DNA of 64,000 bases from Haberlea rhodopensis (GCA_907163345.1 CAJQUN010000042.1:2151043-2215042); one strand, 5' to 3'. Positions 46,500 to 59,900 are shown, counted from the first letter of the stretch. The notes: generated by a model not told the origin, from the letters alone. Made by a program: numbers and translations.

Positions 46500-46910
46500 C
46501 GCATGCAAGATCGAGCTGTACCGCTAAGAAACAGCAAGCTGTTTCAGCAAGCAACTGTCAGTCTGTTGGCCATAACTCTTAGCTCGCTTAACCGAACGAG
46601 ACGATTCAGTATGGGTTGTAAAGCTAAGACAAAGATCTACATGTCATTTGGAAGACAAAGACTGAATCGGACGTTAAGATGTCAAAAGGCTTCTGCAAGT
46701 CACGCAATGTGACGCCTGTAAGATCGAGCTGTTACAGCAAGCGACTGTCAGTATGGTGGGCATAACCCTTAGCTCGCTTATTGGAACGGAACAATTCAGT
46801 ATGGGTTGGAAAGCTAAGACAAATATCTACAAGTCATATTTGGAAGTCAAAGACTGAATCGGACGTTAAGATGGCCAAAAAGCTTCTGCAAGTCACGCCA
46901 TGTGCTGCTG
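46500..46910. repeat. Imperfect tandem duplication inside solo LTR
   Basis: Two units of about 200 bp, the second beginning near 46720, share AGATCGAGCTGT, CAGCAAGC.ACTGTCAGT, TTCAGTATGGGTTG, GACTGAATCGGACGTTAAGA and CTTCTGCAAGTCACGC.ATGTG with moderate divergence. Confidence 0.8.
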
Positions 46911-47127
46911 CATCCAGCAAACAGACAGCATGAGCATCGCCTCGTACTTCGAGCATAACTCTATCATATGAACTCGAAATCGAGCCATTCTTGATTCCGT
47001 GGAAAGCTAAGAGAAACAGCTACAACTTTCATGTAGATCACTTTGCCCAGAAATCAAAGAATCAAGAGCTACAAGCAACATATCAGAAGAGCAAGTTTAT
47101 CAATCTGTTTTGTATCAAGTTGATTGT

Positions 47128-47270
47128 CCAGACTGATCCGGACCAGACTGATCTGCCCAGACTGATCCAGACCAGACGGATCTTCCCAAGCTGTTCTGTC
47201 CAGACTGATCTGCCCATGCTGATCCGGCCAGACTGATCTGCCCAAGCTGATCCGACCAGTCCGGTCCGAA
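47128..47270. repeat. Short tandem repeats CAGACTGATC(T/C)G
   Basis: About eight loose copies of a 13-17 bp unit, CCAGACTGATCTGCCCA or variants with CGGACCAG, within the U3 of the solo LTR. Confidence 0.75.
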
Positions 47271-48750
47271 ATACAAAGAGCCCAGAACCAGAATATGACC
47301 GTTGCAAGCTCGGGAATGGTGCAGAACCTTCTCCAACGGGCATATTCTTGTGTCTAACGTATATATCAATACTTGGGGCTATATATACATGATTTGGAAG
47401 CTCAATAACAGCTGATTGAAGATCAATCCAAGCCTTCCAAAGCAAACCCACTTGGGATTCAATTGAGGAACTTAAAAGACAAAAGCTGCTAAATGAAGAG
47501 CACTCCTCAAACCTTTGGCACCACTTACCTTGCTATATCAGATCTAGTTAGAGATCATTTGTGCCATATATATTCACTCTATTCATTGTATATGAGAGCT
47601 TAATAGATGAGTGAATATCATTGTAACGGTTGATGATTTATCACAACCGATGAGAGGTCTTTGTATGTGAGACATTAAAGAACATACATAGTTGAGTTGC
47701 TAGGAGTTCTAGTTGGATGGGGAATTCCCAACTGGATCGGGTTTGTACAACGGGATTGTATAAATCAAAGTCTTCTAGTGGAATCCTTCCATGAGGTGGA
47801 AGAAGGGGAGACATAGAAGGATTACACCACCTTCGAACTTCCATAAACAAATGCTTGTTTATTTACTTTAATTGCATATCTTTAAAACGTCTTTCAAATG
47901 TTTAATCGGTTATAGAGCGGGTTATGTCGAGTGTCTTCCGCTCGGTTTTTTAACCGAACTCGATATAATCTCCCGGTGCAATTATTTCAAGAACACGAGC
48001 TATTGAAGCTCAAGTTGGTTGAACTCGGGTGTGGAATGGCAACCCACCCCCGGAATCGATCCTGACAGATGCAACAGAAGAGCTCAAGAGAGAGTCTGAG
48101 AAATCGAAAAACGAAAAAAAAGAAGCAAAATAGCACAAGCTTACAAGCTCAGACATTCTCGAGCCGAAAATCTTCATAAGCATAATCATATGTAATATTT
48201 GATCATCTTAGGATCATTGTGTGCATAGACTAAAGTCTATCTTTTGTATTCTGTACTAAGATAGAGAAGTGAGAATCAATTGTAACTGTCAGACAGAGTG
48301 TGTCTGAACAGATCGAGAGACTAGGAGTTTCAGTCTGGTAGTGAGGTAAATCCAGCTGAATCGGGTTTGTACAACAGGATTGTATAAATCAAAGTCTTCT
48401 AGTGGAATCTTTCCATAATTTGAAGAAGGGGAGACGTAGAAGGATTACACCACCTTCGAACTTCCAGAAACATATTCTGTCTTTTATCATTCTGCACTCG
48501 TTATACTATTCAAGCCATCGAGCCGTTCTTACTAATCTAAGAACAGACCGTTCCGCACTAAAATACTCAGTGGTCTGTTTTGCAGAAACGTTGATTAAGA
48601 AACAGATTTCTTTCACTAACCCGAGAGAAATCACAAAGGATTATTTTTAAATAGGAGTGTTTATTCACCCCCCCTCTAAACACTCCGGACCGATCCTAAC
48701 AAGTGGTATCAGAGCAGGTCGTCTTAATCATCACAAAGACACTTGAGCTG

Positions 48751-50492
48751 ATGGCATCATTTAACAAGATCCCTATGTTCTCAAAAGAAGACTATGATGA
48801 TTGGAGAATCAGAATGCAAGCTCATCTGGCAGCACAGGATGACGATATGTGGTTCGTCATCACTGATGGACCAATGAAAATTCTGAAAGTCAATACAGCA
48901 GCCTCCATTACTAGTGGTGAACCCCAAATGGTCGAGAAGGACAGATCCCTCTAGACGAATGAAGAAAGAAAGAAAGCAAATCTAGACAACGTTGCCAAAG
49001 ACATCTTGTTCAAGACGTTGGACAAAAATAAGTTTAGTAAAATCAAAATGTGCTCTACTGCTAAAGAAATTTGGGAGAAGATAGCACAGCTATGCGAAGG
49101 GAACGACCAGACTAAGGAAAACAAGCTGATTGTTGCTCTTCAAAGATTTGAGAGCATAAAAATGAAGATTGAAGAAACTCTAAACGAGTTTGATGAAAGA
49201 GTTACTGGTATTATCAATGAACTAAATGGTCTGGGCAAGGAATACTCTAACAGAGAGATTGCTCTGAAAGTAATGAGAGCTCTGCCAAAAGAATGGGATG
49301 TAAAGACCATTGCAAGGAGGGAGTCTAAAGATCTGAACAAAGTTGAACTTCATGATCTGTTCGCAGATCTTAAGGCATATGAGTTCGAACTGATCACCAG
49401 AGGTGAAGCAGAGCCATTCATCTCTCAACCAAACAAAGCACTGGCAGCCATTCCAGACCAGAACACCCCCACAACAGATCGATCTATCGAACAGATAAGT
49501 AATGATGATATGTCAATGTTTATCAAGAAATTTAGTAAATTCATGTCTAAGAATAAAAGGAATTTTAAACCTTCTCATCACTATAAATAGAGAAAAGACG
49601 ATGCTGTTAATGATCAGGCTTGCTACAATTGTGGTAAGATCGGACACTTTATTGCAGATTGCACCAGACCGAAGAAAGAAGAATGAAAAGAAAAACATCG
49701 TGATGACAAGAAAAAGAAGCACTACAAAGATCGTAAAAATCATCATGGGAAGTCCCAAAAGGTCCTAGTAGCTTAGGAAGGAAACATCAAGTGGGCTCAG
49801 ACTGACTCAGATTCAGAAAGCTCCGAATATTCATCCAGCGAAAGCGAAGAAGATATTCAATGTCTAATGGCAGACGAAGAAATGAGTCAAACAGACGAGG
49901 TATTCGATCTTGACTCAAATGAATTCACACGTGAAGAGCTTATATCCGCACTGCAAGACATGGCTAATGATTATAGAATTTTAGCTGAATCATTTGAGAA
50001 AACTAAAGCTAAAGCCAATGATCAAATATATGAGCACATCAAACCAAGATGCTCTGAGCTAGGTAAGTGCAATAATCTACAGATCGAGCTGAATAAGCTG
50101 AAAATCTCTTATGATCAGCTTCATGAAGAAAATAAGAGAATTAGCACACAAAATGCTAAGTTTTCTCATATGTTCAAAACATGGACAAAATCAAGAGCAT
50201 CACTGGAAGAATTGCAAGAGGTACAAAGAAATGTCGGTGATGTTTGGCATAGGCTTTGATATCAAAGACTGCACCAAAGATGAATATGAACTGTTGCTGG
50301 TAAAGAACAAAATCAAACAAATGACATTTGTTAGATCCAGCACAGTATATGAAACTAAAGCGCCTACAATTCAAACGGGAGTCTCCTTCGGGGATCAAGG
50401 TTTGAGAAGAGGAATTGGGTACGTTAACCAAGCCAAAGAAAAGGCACCAGCAAGCTTTGTGTCTTTTAAACCAAATCTAAAGGTGAAGATCT
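48751..50492 (+). pseudogene. Sirevirus B gag, broken
   Basis: ATG at 48751, closely similar to the Sirevirus A gag. In-frame stops occur at 48952-48954, 49588-49590, about 49684 and about 49773, and there is a frameshift near 50240. The CCHC knuckle (CYNCGKIGHFIADC, near 49621) and the coiled coil (MADEEMSQTDEVFDLDSNEF, from 49867) are recognisable. At the codon where A has TAA, B reads CTA, so here gag runs on into its C-terminal extension. Confidence 0.85.
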
Positions 50493-50719
50493 AAGGCAAG
50501 GAAGACCATCCAACTACTATAACTCAAAACCAGTTCAACGAAGATATAGATTACCTCATAAGAATCAAAGGTTTCCATATCGCACACATTATCACACACA
50601 ACATCGAAACAGATCAGCTCACATCACACCAGACACACACAAGCCATTAAAGCTGATACAGGTGTGGGTTCCCAAAGGGCTAATCCGTTCTGGACCCAAG
50701 TAGGATTGGGTACCAACAG

Positions 50720-53709
50720 TAATTATGTTTGATGACAGGTACCGAAGAATCTAATATCAGACTGGTACTTAGACAGTGGGTGTTCTCGTCACATGATAGG
50801 AAACATCGAGCTGCTGTCTGAAGTCACAGAATGTACTGGACCCAAGATCATCTTCGGGGATAACTCAAAGGGTAAGACTGTGGGCAAGTGTAAGATTGTC
50901 CATGGTAATATTACTATCAATGATGTGCTGTTAGTTGAAAATTTATGCTATAATCTGATCAGTATAAGTCAACTATGTGACAATGGTTATGCTGTAGAAT
51001 TTCACAAACACACTTGCACTGTTAAATCGTCAGACGGTATGACCATGCTTGTAGGAATCAGAAATGGAAATACATATAAGATCAACTGGAATTTTGCTCA
51101 ACCTGATAATCCTACTTGCTTCATCGTGAATAATGATAATAAACACTGGCTATGGCATAAACGCTTGAATCATCTCAACTTTAAGACTATCTCTAGCCTG
51201 TGTAAACATGATTTAGTTGTCGGTCTGCCCCAGATCGATTTTGCTAAGGATGAGATCTGTGAAGCTTGCCAAATGGGCAAACAGATCAGATCATCCTTCA
51301 AAAACAAGAATGCCAAATCCTCCTCACGCTGCTTAGAACAATTACATATGGACTTGTTTGGTCCTATACCAATAACAAGTTTAGGGGGAATGCGGTACAC
51401 TCTTGTTGTTATTGATGATTACTCACGTTTTACATGGACTATATTTTTGAGCAGTAAAGATCAGACCGGTCCGAATTGATCAAGCTGCTGAAACGCACTC
51501 AGAATGAGAAATCATCAAGCATAGATAGGATTCGAAGTGACAAAGGCACTGAATTCTCATATCAGAATCTTGAATCCTTTCTAGAAGATCAAGGAATTAA
51601 GCATAAATTCTCAGCTGCTATAACCTCTCAACAAAATGGAGTTGCAGAACGAAGGAACAGAACGCTTAAAGAGGCAGCAAGGACAATGCTTGCAGATTCT
51701 GGAATTTCACAAAAGTTCTGGGCAGAAGCTGTAAATACTGCTTGCTACACTCAAAATCGGTCTATGATTAACAAGAAGTTGAATCTTACTCCATATGAAG
51801 TATGGACTGGTAACAGACCGTCTATCTCTCACCTTCACGTATTTGGCTGCAAATGCTTCGTTCACAATAATGGTAAGAATCATCTTACAGCATTCGAAGC
51901 TAAGTCAGATAATGGGATATTCTTAGGATATTCATCCAATAGTAAAGCTTTTGCATCTTCAATAATCGCACTTTAACTGTAGAAGAATCAGTTTATGTAG
52001 TGTTTGATGAATCTTTATGTATTGAGGGTAACAAGGAATCAATTCAAAATCAGATGGAAAATATCCATCTCGAAGCTAACAGTGATGATGAGATTGTAGC
52101 GAACAGGTCAAGAGATAATCAACCGGAACCTGAAGTACCAGACAGACCGGATCAAGGCAATGAAGCTCCTTCAGATCGAGCCGATCCGGAGGATCTAAAC
52201 TCTAATGTTAAGGCAGATGCTGATAATGTTACTACTACTCATCCTTCTGGACCAGATAATCCAGAATCAAGCTATCGATGGACAAAGAGGCATCCACCTG
52301 ATCTAGTAATTGGAAGTCCTTCTGCACCTATAAGAACCAGAGGACAGATGATGGATGAATTCACTCATGCCGCTTTTATATCTAATCTGGAACCTAAAAA
52401 GATTGATGAAGCTTTGACTGATTACAACTGGATTAAAGCCATGCAAGAAGAGCTTAATCAATTTGAACAAAATCAAGTCTGGAGTCTAACCCCCAAGCCA
52501 AGTGGTGTGCCTGTTATTGGAACCAGGTGGGTCTTCAGAAACAAGCTAGACGCAGATGGAGTTGTGGTTAGAAACAAGGCCAGACTGGTGGCGCAAGGAT
52601 TCCGACAAGAAGAAGGAATTGACTTCGATGAATCTTTTGCACCAGTCGCCAGACTTGAAGCAATCCGAATATTTCTTGCTTATGCTGCTTTTAAAGATTT
52701 CAAAGTATATCAAATGGACGTTAAGAGTGCTTTTCTTAATGGTAAGCTTCAGGAGGAAGTCTACATTGAGCAACCTCTTGGATTTCAGAACCACTCATTT
52801 CCAGATCATGTATATCTACTGAATAAAGCAGTATATGGACTGAAACAAGCTCCAAGAGCCTGGTATGACACTCTGTCTCAATTTCTGCTGGACCACGATT
52901 TTCAGATCTGCTCAGTGGATAAAACTCTATTTAAATTTATTAAGGGGGAACATACATTATTAGTTCAAATCTATGTTGACGATATCATTTTTGGGTCAAC
53001 GAACCCCAAATTATGCGAGGAATTCTCTAAGTTAATGCAGGGACAGTTTGAGATGAGTATGGTGGGAGAACTTTCATTCTTTCTGGGTCTCCAAGTCAAA
53101 CAGCTCAGCAATGACATTTTCATAAATCAGACCAAGTATACCAAATAGCTTCTCAAAAGGTTCGGAATGGAAACTTGTTCAACTGCATCAACTCCAATGA
53201 GTCCTTCAATCAAGCTAGATAAAGACGAAGGGGGAACAACAGTTGAAGTATCTATGTATCGAGGACTGATCGGATCGCTCTTGTATCTTACAGCAAGCTG
53301 GCCTGATATAATGTTCTCAGTCTGTATGTGCGCTAGATTTTAGTCAGATCCAAAGCAATCACATTTTATTGCTGCTAAGCGCATTCTTAAATACTTAAAA
53401 GGATCTCAGAACGTTGGTCTTTGGTACTCCAAAGAGTCAAATTTCAGTTTAGTTGGATATTCAGACGCTGACAATGCTGGGTGTAAGATTGATCGCAAAA
53501 GCACCAGTGGAACCTGTCAATTCTTAGGTGAAAGATTGATATCATGGTTTAGCAAGAAGCAAACATCTATTGCCACATCTACAGCTGAAGCAGGATATCT
53601 TGCCGCTGGAAGCTGTTGCGCTCAAATGCTCTGGATTCAACATCAACTCAAAGACTATGGCATTCAAGCTGTTGAATCTCCAATATTTTGTGACAACACC
53701 AGTGCAATC
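50720..53709 (+). pseudogene. Sirevirus B pol up to the element C insertion
   Basis: Protease WYLDSGCSRHMIG (near 50765), integrase (LDFGPIPITS-type segment near 51350, RSDKGTEFSY, RRNRTLKEAARTML), RT (MDVKSAFLNGKLQEEVYIEQ, YGLKQAPRAWYD, YVDDIIFGS) and RNase H (YSDADNAGCKIDRKSTSGTC). Frameshifts lie near 51470 and 51945, stops at 53146-53148 and 53341-53343. The RNase H reading is cut at FCDNTSAIAI by element C and resumes at 62397. Confidence 0.85.
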
Positions 53710-53714
53710 GCTAT

Positions 53715-55204
53715 TGTTGAGATATGCCCTAAGACAAGTCATTAGATGATTGTTTAAGACATACAATGTTTATGGATTTATGAATGGCAATTCATTATTG
53801 TATATTATTCTTTTAACTGTGCATTGTGAATTAATATATATGTTAATGTCCTTAGAATAATATTGTATTATTCTTAAAGATGTTCCTAGTCAAGTATTAT
53901 CATGAAAGGGATAATGATAATACGTAGAGACTAGTATATGTTGATCGATGAATTGTTCATTGATATGAGATATCAAATCAACATATGGGTACATGTTAGA
54001 GAACGATGTACTGAACAGACCCACCATGAGAATGCAACATGGATAGTTATATGATCGTCATATGCAATTCTCATAGTGATAATAATGTATGTAATCCTTA
54101 CGACTTGTGATCATCAGAGATCCCAACATAAGGAGTTATGTATCTTGATATCGTCAAACGTTACCCGTAACAGGGTATACTATAAAGGCGACTATTGGAT
54201 ACACTACGAATTATGTAGAGGGATGTTGACTGATCGAGATAGGATTTGTCCCTCCTATATAACAGGAGATGTGTTTGGCCCTTGATCAAGTGAGAACTAA
54301 AATGCATGGCCATGCTCGAATGAGTCGATATGAGATATCGAGCTTATTCGTTTATTCTAGTTCTACTTGGGGATCAAGAAATAGAGATTGAATATACGAG
54401 TATGACTATTCCATGACTCGTGTTCAATCTAAACACAAAGGACAAAGGGATTAAGTTACATGATTAATATTATCACGAGTTCTAAAGGTTATGTCGAGTC
54501 ATTGACATTCTCGTAATTTGGGTAGCATCGATGTGTTGCTAGATACCGCTCGATGCTTGCGACATAAAATGAGATTTTATGTCACTACCAACATTACGAG
54601 ATCCTATCGGGTCGCACAAAAGATTAAATCGAGAAGGGAAATTAAATTCATGGGATGAATTAAATAATTAAGAGGAGTCTTAATTAATTATCATAAGGAT
54701 TAATTAAATCATGGGCTTAAGCCCATGAAGCTTTAAGAAAGCCTTTAATTAATTATATTTAATATGATTGCAAGGTGATTAATTGTAAGACAATTCATAA
54801 CACTCAAAACCCTACACAAGCAAGAGAAAAACGGCCGCATCATCACAAGAGCTCTCGGCCTCCTTCAAAGTCGAGGGGTTCTTGGTGGTTTGGTGGTTGT
54901 TTCGATTGTGAATCGAGTTTGTTTCGTGTATAGGATTAATAACAAGTCTAGCAACTTGTTATTAAACCATCCCTTCATTCGATTCGATCGTGTGGATACC
55001 GTTGAGGCAAAACCATTCGTGTTTTGCTATTGACTCGGAGAAGGCGTAGGACGTGGTGCAGCTCCGTGGATTCGGCTTCAAACACGCTACAAGGGTAAGA
55101 CACTTGTTATTCTCTAATCCGATATGAATCCCTATGTATAGATCGCTGGTTTGTAATCCCAAAATTTTATTCCGCTGCGTTGTATGCTCATGGGGTTACT
55201 TACA
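53715..55204 (+). repeat. 5' LTR of Angela-type element C
   Basis: 1490 bp, TGTTGAGATATGCCC to GTTACTTACA. Candidate TATA CTATATAAC near 54255. Preceded by GCTAT and followed by the primer site. Confidence 0.95.
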
Positions 55205-55205
55205 G

Positions 55206-55218
55206 TGGTATCAGAGCC
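55206..55218 (+). other. Primer-binding site of element C
   Basis: TGGTATCAGAGCC, one base after the LTR; complement of initiator tRNA-Met 3' end. Confidence 0.92.
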
Positions 55219-56923
55219 GTGTACAAGGCTCATATCGGATTTTATGTGGTTAAATAGTTTAATCATGTTAGAATTAATATTGCATGCTATTTAAAACTGT
55301 ATTTTCATATATGATATGGAAAAATCGATTTTGTGAAGATCATCGTATGATAATATATATGATATAATTGACGGATCGAAATATATGATAATTCGTGATC
55401 AAAAACCGGAACATGGCTCGTGTAGGCTCACGGCCGAGGCCACCAAGGTGCTAGGGTTTCGAACCCTAGTCACCATGGCTCGGCCGCCGCTACAAAGTGG
55501 CTAGGGTTTTGAACCCTAGTCAAATTGGCCTCTCGGCCGCCGCCTAAGAGCTAGGGTTCGGACCCTGGCTCGAGCATGGGTCAAGCCGTCGCACTATCTA
55601 GGGTTTTGAACTCTTTTGGCTCGATAAAGTATTGAGAAGGTGCAAGTTGGCTCGATAGAATCAAGATGGTGCAAGGCGGCTAGGGTTTTGAACCCTAGCA
55701 GCGCCGCACCCAAGCCGCCGCATGGACCATGGCTCGGCCATGGGCTAGGGTTTCGACCCTAGGCCCACTATTGGTCCAGCCGTGGGTTTTGGTTCGAATC
55801 ATGGTGGTTCGTGTTTTAGTCGCTTTAGTTCGTGGCATGTGATGTCCCGAGCGTACGATAATTTTTCAAAAATTATTTTACAGTTTTAATTAGAATTAAA
55901 TTTAAATTGTTTAGAATTTAATTAATTAAATGTTAATGCATGCTTTATGTGTTGTTTGAGCATGGTGCGTGGTTATAGCCCTTTGACCTATTAGATAGGA
56001 TTTGTGAATGATTGTAATTTATAATACGACCTGCGTGTCGTGCCTTTCTCTATTTCATTCTAAATGTTATCCCTCCCCTATGTTCCCCTCGAATGTGAAT
56101 CGAGGAATTCTATATCTTGTAAAATAGTGTAGTTTATTTTATTGATGGTGATCAATGAAGATGGAGCATCGTGCCGGGATGAGGAGGCCATTCACAAATT
56201 GGAGCCAAAGGAAGGTGCTTATGAAGTTACCTTAGGTTGACTCATAGGAGTTTCTCATTGGCTTGAGAAACTCATTAGTAGGGGCTATAACCATGTCACG
56301 TTTTAATTATGTATGTTGATGCATGATTTATCTTATGTTTTAGTTTGATAATAGTATTACACATATATGTAGATATGTATACAACTATATGTAGTGGACA
56401 TATTTTAAATTATCAAATTAATCATGAGATCAATAAATCCCTCTAAAATATTAAGTTTTAGATGCCTTCCAAATAAAAGTACTCGTCAATAACTTCGATT
56501 GTACATGTGTGGGTTTGCCAAAGCAAAGCACCGTGGCAATCTTAGTAAGGCGCGAAAGGATAAAAGTGATATCCGTCATACTTTAATTGGGTACGACTTA
56601 ACTAGGTTATCTCAATAGGATTGGGAACCTAGAGGCATGGGTTGGATTATAATTCATTTGATGAATTGAACAAAGTGTTGTTCGTCCAACTATCCAAGAA
56701 TTATATGTGATGTAATTGACAAAGTGTTGTCTACCTAAATAACCGAGTCTTGGGCGATTAGCCAAAGCTAACTCAAGATTAAGTGAAATATGGATCTTGG
56801 CCCACTAAAAGTTTCGAGGGTTGATATTTTTCAAACAAAATAGTGGGAGTATCATTTAATATAAGACCATGTTAAATGATTTAAATCATAAACTTATTTT
56901 GCATATTTATATTGTAGATATCC
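55219..56923 (+). promoter_or_regulatory. Long leader of element C with palindrome cluster
   Basis: 1.7 kb non-coding RNA leader between primer site and gag. From 55451 to 55763 it holds six variants of the palindrome CTAGGGTTTTGAACCCTAG (55451, 55501, 55551, about 55598, 55680, 55745). Complementary GGTTATAGCCC (about 55971) and GGGGCTATAACC (about 56282) can pair over 300 bases. Such palindromes could serve RNA dimerisation or packaging; this is inferred from retroelement biology, not shown. Confidence 0.6.
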
Positions 56924-59900
56924 ATGGCAACTACAAACGTTACTAGCACTTTATCACTGCGATCGGTCCTTGAGAAGGACAAATTAAATGGGACAAATTT
57001 CCTAGACTGGCATAGGAACTTGAGGATAGTCCTCAAACAAGAAAAGAAACAATATGTTCTAGAGGAACCCTTGCTCGCTGAGGAACCTCCCCTAACAGCT
57101 ACAAGAGCTGAAAAAGATGCTTACAAGAAGCATCAGAGTGACGCACTTGATGTTGGGTGCCTCATGCTTGCCACTATGAACTCTGAGCTTCAGAAGCAAC
57201 ATGAGGAAATGGAGGCGTTCGATATGATCGAACACTTAAAGCAGTTGTACCAACAGCAAGCTAAACAAGAGAGGTATGACGTCTCTAAAGCGTTATTCCA
57301 GTGCAGGATGGTAGAAGGAAGCTTAGTTGGAACTCATATGCTCAAGATGATTGGGTACATTGAGAATCTGGACAAGCTAGGTTTTCCATTGGACCAAGAG
57401 TTGGCCACCGATGTAATCTTGCAATCGTTGCCGGAGAGCTTCAGTCAATTTGTAGTAAATTACAATATGACTGACATGGAAAAGACTCTACCACAATTGC
57501 TTGGTATGTTGAGAACATATGAAGCAAATACAAAGAAGACTAAGGCCACAAATGTTCTTATTGTGAATAAGGGCAAAGGAAGGGCCAAAGCTAAAGGCAA
57601 CAAGAAAGCAAAGAAGGTCTTTGCTAAATCTAAGCCAAAGTCTTCTGCACTAAAGCCAAAGGGAGGGATAGCAAAGGAAGGGAACTGTTTCCATTGCGGT
57701 GAGACCGGCCATTGGAAAAGAAACTGCAAAGTATATCTGGAGGATCTAAAGAAAGGAAGTGTGACTTCCGCTTCAGGTATTTTTGTTATAGAAGTCAATT
57801 TATCTACTTCTTCATCTTGGGTATTAGATACTGGATGTGGATCTCACATTTGTGTAAATGTGCAGGATCTCAAAAGGAGTAGGGCATTGGCAAAAGGTGA
57901 AGTTGATCTCCGAGTTGGAAATGGAGCAAGAGTTGCTGCATTAGCTATAAGAGATTATCATTTAGCTTTACCTTCTGGTTTATCGTTGATTTTAAAAGAC
58001 TGTTATTTTGTGCCTTCAATTACTAAAAACATTATATCTATTTCTTGTTTGGACAAGTATGGTTTTTCATTTATAATAAAGGACAATTGTTGTTCTATTT
58101 ATTTAAATGATATGTTTTATGCTAATGCACAAATGGTGAATGGTCTTTATGTATTAAATCTTGATATGCCTATCTATAACATAAATACTAAAAGGATTAA
58201 AAATAATGATTGTAATCCGACTTATCTCTGGCACTGTCGCTTGGGCCACATAAACGAGAACCGCATATCTAAACTTCATAAGGATGGAGTATTAGATTCA
58301 TTTGATTTTGAATCATATGAAACATGCGAATCTTGTTTAATGGGCAAGATGACTAAAGCCCCTTTCAAGGGACATGTTGAAAGGGCAAATGTTTTATTGG
58401 GACTAATACATAGTGATGTATGTGGACCAATAAGTACACAAGCTAGAGGTGGTTTTCAATACTTCGTTACATTTACTGATGACCTCAGTAGATATGGGTA
58501 TGTGTACCTAATGAAACATAAACATGAAACCTTTGAAAAGTTCAAAGATTTCAAGAATGAAGTACAAAACCAACTAGGCAAAAGTATCAAAATCCTTCGA
58601 TCAGATCGAGGAGGAGAATACTTAAGCCAAGAGTTTCATGACTATCTAAAGGAGTGTGGGATAGTCCCACAACTCACTCCTCCGTATACTCCACAATGGA
58701 ATGGTGTATCCGAGAGGAGAAATCGAACCTTGTTAGACATGGTTAGATCAATGATGAGTCATGCAGATCTTCCGATATCATTTTGGGGACACGCTCTAGA
58801 AACAGCGATTTTCTTACTGAACCGTGTTCCATCTAAATCAGTGGAAAAGACACCATATGAGATATGGACTGGGAAGCGTCCCAGTATGTCTTTTATGAAG
58901 ATTTGGGGTTGTGAGGCTTTCGTTAGACGTCACGCCACTAACAAACTTGGACCCAAATCTGATAAGTGTTTATTTGTGGGGTATCCTAAGGAAACGAAAG
59001 GATACTATTTCTATTATCCCACCGAGAACAAAATAGTTGTTGCTCGGACTGGTGTATTTCTTGAAAGAGAATTTATTTCTAGAAAAACCAGTGGGAGAAA
59101 AATAGAACTTAGTGAAGTTCAACCACAAGAAAACACTGAACCTGAAATTGAGATGGAAACAGAGCAGGCACCACAAACTGTTGTGGAAGAAGCACCTGCT
59201 CAAGAGACACAAGCCCAGCGTAGGTCTGTAAGAGTACACCGGGAGCCAGAGAGATATGGATTTCTTGTGACTCAACAAGGTGACTTACTACTTATTGATG
59301 ACGATGAGCCGTCATCTTATCAACAAGCTATAATGGGCAATGATTCTGAGAAATGGCAAGAAGCCATGAAATCTGAGATGGAATCCATGTATGCAAACCA
59401 AGTATGGACTTTGGTTGATCCACCTGAAGGGGTACGACCCATAGGGTGCAAATGGATTTTCAAGAAAAAGACCGATATGGATGGTAATGTATAAACCTAT
59501 AAAGGTCGGCTGGTTGCAAAAGGATTCAAACAAATTCATGGTATTGACTATGATGAAACCTTTTCACCAGTGGCCATGGTTAAATCCATAAGGATCTTAC
59601 TTGCAATAGCTGCATTTCATGATTATGAAATCTGGCAGATGGATGTCAAAACAGCTTTCCTTAATGGAAATCTGCTCGAGGATGTGTACATGACACAGCC
59701 CGAGGGTTTTGTCGATCCAAAGGATGCTGGAAAGATATGCAAGCTACAACGATCCATTTATGGATTGAAGCAAGCTTCTCGGAGTTGGAATCTTCGTTTT
59801 GATGATGCAATCAAAGAGTTTGGTTTTATCAAAAATGAAGATGAACCTTGCGTCTACAAGAAGGTCAGTGGGAGCGTAATCATTTTCCTAGTGTTGTATG

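Larger units (their letters stand above)
46193..48067 (+). mobile_element. Solo LTR of a second Sirevirus-like family
   Basis: 1875 bp from TGTTGGGTTTTGAGAACC to ATCGATCCTGACA, flanked by GATGC at 46188-46192 and 48068-48072. Has its own TATA box CTATATATAC (47379-47388). Its R/U5 part (47701-47844) matches the Sirevirus A/B LTRs: GGGTTTGTACAAC.GGATTG and TATAAATCAAAGTCTTCTAG. Contains a roughly 200-bp tandem duplication (about 46500-46910) and short CAGACTGATCTGCCCA repeats (47128-47270). No coding sequence, so it is the product of LTR-LTR recombination. Confidence 0.85.
45727..48701 (+). repeat. 5' LTR of Sirevirus B, interrupted
   Basis: TGTTAGTTTCGG ... ATCCTAACA, homologous to both LTRs of Sirevirus A. 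TATA box ACTATATAAGG at 46179-46189; the solo LTR starts at 46193, only a few bases later, separating promoter from R. Immediately outside the LTR is AAATGGGGAATT, which resembles a polypurine tract. Confidence 0.85.

Noticed and set aside
46991..47451. Repetitive frames rich in QTDLPRLIQT or SGRISMGRS-type residues
   Set aside because: Produced on both strands by the short DNA tandem repeats of the solo LTR; not proteins.
54076..54285. Identical 69-codon frames at 54076 and 61263
   Set aside because: They lie within the two LTRs of element C; identity only reflects the young LTR pair.
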